From Thiomicrorhabdus sp. (GTDB taxonomy: Bacteria > Pseudomonadota > Gammaproteobacteria > Thiomicrospirales > Thiomicrospiraceae): 6,412 bases of DNA. The position numbers were made by a program, and so were the translations under genes. The notes under the pieces were generated by a model, which saw only the letters and a list, made by a program, of their open reading frames with translations, had not been told where the DNA came from and did not search any database. How positions within the stretch are numbered: the first letter of the stretch is position 1; each line of letters starts with the position of its first letter. The stretch covers positions 1-6,412 of the forward strand of contig JAKITH010000068.1 in assembly GCA_021648185.1 (NCBI GenBank). Direction: 5' to 3'. This document shows, piece by piece, positions 4,854-6,412 of this stretch.

Positions 4854-5924
4854 ATGACTCAAAAAGCAACCGATATTCCCATGCAACTTGCCGCGCGTAT
4901 TGATGAGCTGGCGTTTGAAGCGCCAACGTTACCCGCGTTAAGCGAAGCCGAGAAATCCGCATTAAAAACGGAAATTAAAGCGCTCTTAAAAGCACAAAAT
5001 GCACAGATTGTGGCGCATTTTTATGTGGATGCCGAGTTACAATCGTTAGCAGAAGAGACGGGCGGTGTGGTTGCCGATTCGTTAGAGATGGCCAATGTTG
5101 GCGCACAATCCGATGCCGATACCATTGTGGTGTGTGGGGTGCGCTTTATGGGCGAAACCGCTAAAATGCTTTCGCCTGAAAAAACGGTATTAATGCCTGA
5201 CATTGAAGCCACCTGTTCGTTAGATTTAGGCTGTCCTGCTGATGAGTTTGCCGAGTTTTGTGCCGAACACCCCGACTACACGGTGGTGGTTTACGCCAAC
5301 ACCAGTGCCGAAGTAAAAGCCATTGCCGACTGGGTCGTCACATCTAGCAATGCGTTGCAAATTGTGACGCACCTGAAAGAGCAGGGCAAAAAAATAATTT
5401 GGGCCCCCGATCGTCACTTAGGCGATTGGATTGAGAAAGAGACGGGCATTGAGATGCTTCGTTGGCAAGGGCACTGTATTGTGCACGATGAGTTTAAAAC
5501 CTTTGAACTTGAACAACTGAAAAAAGAGCACCCAAATGCCAAGGTATTAGTGCATCCAGAATCGCCCGCGGAAGTAGTTGAGCTGGCCGATGTAGTGGGT
5601 TCGACCAAAGTACTGATTAATGCCGTTAACACCATGGACGATCAAACGTTTATTGTGGCCACCGATTTGGGTATTTTTTATAAAATGCAACAACTGGCAC
5701 CCAATAAAACGTTATTGGTTGCCCCTACCACCGATAAAGAAGCCGCGTGTAAAAGCTGTGCACACTGCCCTTGGATGGCTATGAATGGGTTGCAAAACTT
5801 ACTGTCGTGTCTGAAAAACAGAACGGGCGAAATTTTAGTCGATGAAGCGATTCGCTTAAAAGCCTTAGGCTCGTTGAATAAAATGTTGGAGTTTTCCCGT
5901 AATGCGGGGCTGGTTAAAAAATAA
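4854..5924 (+). CDS. nadA: Quinolinate synthase NadA
   Basis: A [4Fe-4S] dehydratase that condenses iminoaspartate (from L-aspartate via NadB) with dihydroxyacetone phosphate to quinolinate, the precursor of NAD, in the cytoplasm. The 356-residue protein has the three cluster cysteines C121 ([11 protein letters not shown]), C208 ([10 protein letters not shown]) and C305 ([13 protein letters not shown]). They are offset by eight from E. coli C113, C200 and C297 throughout, so the core aligns without gaps between them. [14 protein letters not shown] (about 54-67), [20 protein letters not shown] and VHPESP are further family stretches. It overlaps nothing upstream but shares the aspS stop region as its ribosome site and is probably the last intact gene of the DUF502-aspS-nadA unit. 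The gene ends GTT-AAA-AAA-TAA: an A6 run after which the -1 frame continues directly into DUF1456 homology. NadB is not in the window. Confidence 0.98.
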   Translation: MTQKATDIPMQLAARIDELAFEAPTLPALSEAEKSALKTEIKALLKAQNAQIVAHFYVDAELQSLAEETGGVVADSLEMANVGAQSDADTIVVCGVRFMGETAKMLSPEKTVLMPDIEATCSLDLGCPADEFAEFCAEHPDYTVVVYANTSAEVKAIADWVVTSSNALQIVTHLKEQGKKIIWAPDRHLGDWIEKETGIEMLRWQGHCIVHDEFKTFELEQLKKEHPNAKVLVHPESPAEVVELADVVGSTKVLINAVNTMDDQTFIVATDLGIFYKMQQLAPNKTLLVAPTTDKEAACKSCAHCPWMAMNGLQNLLSCLKNRTGEILVDEAIRLKALGSLNKMLEFSRNAGLVKK

Positions 5925-6349
5925 TCGCAATTTTTTCTCAAGCCGATCTTGATGTGACACGAGAGCAAATCAGCAACTGGATGAAAAAGGAAGAAATTCC
6001 GGAATATGTAAATTGTAGTGATGTACAATTAGCTACTTTTTTGAATGGTTTAATTAATGATCGGCGCGGCAAACGAGAGGGCGAACAGCCTAAAGCTGAG
6101 AAGAAACTAAATAACAATATTATCTTTAGAAAACTAAAAATTGCCTTAAATTTGAAAGATAATGAGATCTTAGCTATCTTGTTACTTGCTGACTTACGTA
6201 TCAGCAAACATGAATTAAGTGCTTTTTTCCGCAGACCAGACCACAAACATTTTCGCACCTGCAAAGATCAAATATTACGTAATTTTTTACAAGGCGTGCA
6301 ACTTAAATATCGCCCAGAACAGTCAAGATCAGACTTTAAATGGAACTGA
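5918..6349 (+). pseudogene. DUF1456 (YehS-like) protein gene lacking its 5' end
   Basis: The frame clearly encodes a DUF1456 protein, a small family of two tandem ~65-70-residue repeats with no established function. The second repeat is complete: LNNNIIFRKLKIALNLKDNEIL, then FFRRPDHKHFRTCKDQILRNFL. The first begins abruptly at [18 protein letters not shown], missing about 20 residues equivalent to LNNNIIFRKLKIALNLKDN of repeat 2; NCSDVQLATFLNGLINDRRGK follows normally. In this frame a TAA at 5915-5917 immediately precedes the first homologous codon, and no ATG lies upstream of the homology. The first usable codon is GTG 5954, without a Shine-Dalgarno, which would give 131 residues against about 156 in E. 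coli YehS. The other two frames over the end of nadA do not encode the missing part. Either a decayed gene left by a deletion, or expressed as an extension of NadA by -1 slippage on A6 (5916-5921). The remaining codons are intact. Confidence 0.75.
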
Positions 6350-6369
6350 TATTTTAAAATAAACAAACT

Positions 6370-6377
6370 AGGATAGG
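6370..6377 (+). promoter_or_regulatory. Ribosome site of the gene entering at the right edge
   Basis: AGGATAGG offers two short sites: AGG five bases and AGGA nine bases before ATG 6383. This supports a real gene start. The intergenic stretch has TAAAAT at 6355-6360 but no good -35. Confidence 0.5.
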
Positions 6378-6382
6378 CATTT

Positions 6383-6412
6383 ATGAAACTTGAGTCGCTC
6401 GCTTTACACCAC
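6383..6412 (+). CDS. Start of a further gene, possibly O-acetylhomoserine sulfhydrylase (MetY)
   Basis: Only ten codons are in the window: MKLESLALHH. This resembles the usual opening of the PLP-dependent O-acetylhomoserine sulfhydrylase / cystathionine gamma-synthase family (MKLETLALH-type). That would make homocysteine or cysteine from activated homoserine and sulfide. Ten residues cannot prove it. The start is supported by AGGATAGG upstream. It lies 33 bases after the DUF1456 remnant on the same strand. Confidence 0.4.
   Translation, partial: MKLESLALHH

Noticed and set aside
5678..6264. Open frames on the minus strand across the nadA end and the DUF1456 remnant
   Set aside because: They lie opposite clear plus-strand coding sequence, have no recognisable domain and no ribosome site.
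6350..6382. ATTTTAAAAT palindrome and TAAAAT as promoter or terminator before the last gene
   Set aside because: The palindrome is pure A/T with no stable stem, and no -35 accompanies TAAAAT.

Overview
The window looks like core chromosome of a free-living gammaproteobacterium of moderate, AT-leaning base composition. IspA, AspRS, NadA, the DUF502 protein and the DUF1456 (YehS-like) remnant all read as gammaproteobacterial. The gene mix and codon use would suit a sulfur-oxidising Thiomicrospira/Hydrogenovibrio-type lineage, but that placement is inference from memory of the families, not a search result. No IS element, CRISPR array, tRNA or rRNA was seen.

Left part (1-1061), minus strand: the 5' part of ispA (farnesyl diphosphate synthase, cut by the window edge) lies downstream of a complete typical 2-Cys peroxiredoxin gene. 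An intrinsic terminator separates them, and its T-run touches the first possible ispA ATG, so a TTG 12 bases further in with a well-spaced GGAG is the better start. Centre-left (1062-2272), plus strand: the region between the peroxiredoxin and a CBS-domain-pair gene holds two candidate promoters of opposite direction on almost the same 33 bases. It also holds a long leader with a possible 19-codon ORF and a 14-bp perfect palindrome. The CBS gene is followed by a REP-like hairpin with a GTAG head, then a small stand-alone Nif11-domain gene, then a perfect 10-bp inverted repeat.

Right part (2305-5924), plus strand: a good promoter precedes a probable operon of DUF502 membrane protein, aspS and nadA. 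The promoter -10 overlaps the first ATG of the DUF502 frame, so that gene should start at the GTG 42 bases later. AspRS carries the His/Gly pair associated with the non-discriminating enzyme, predicting that Asn-tRNA(Asn) is made indirectly through GatCAB. NadA has its three cluster cysteines.

The end (5918-6412) holds the most unusual structure. A DUF1456 gene lacks its first ~20 codons and its homology begins at the A6 run that ends nadA, in the -1 frame. It is either a decayed gene created by a deletion or a frameshift/slippage-dependent extension of NadA. The first ten codons of a further gene, possibly metY, close the window. I see no clearly new multi-gene system; the items of interest are start-site corrections, regulatory architecture, the Nif11 gene, the AspRS specificity call and the nadA/DUF1456 junction.
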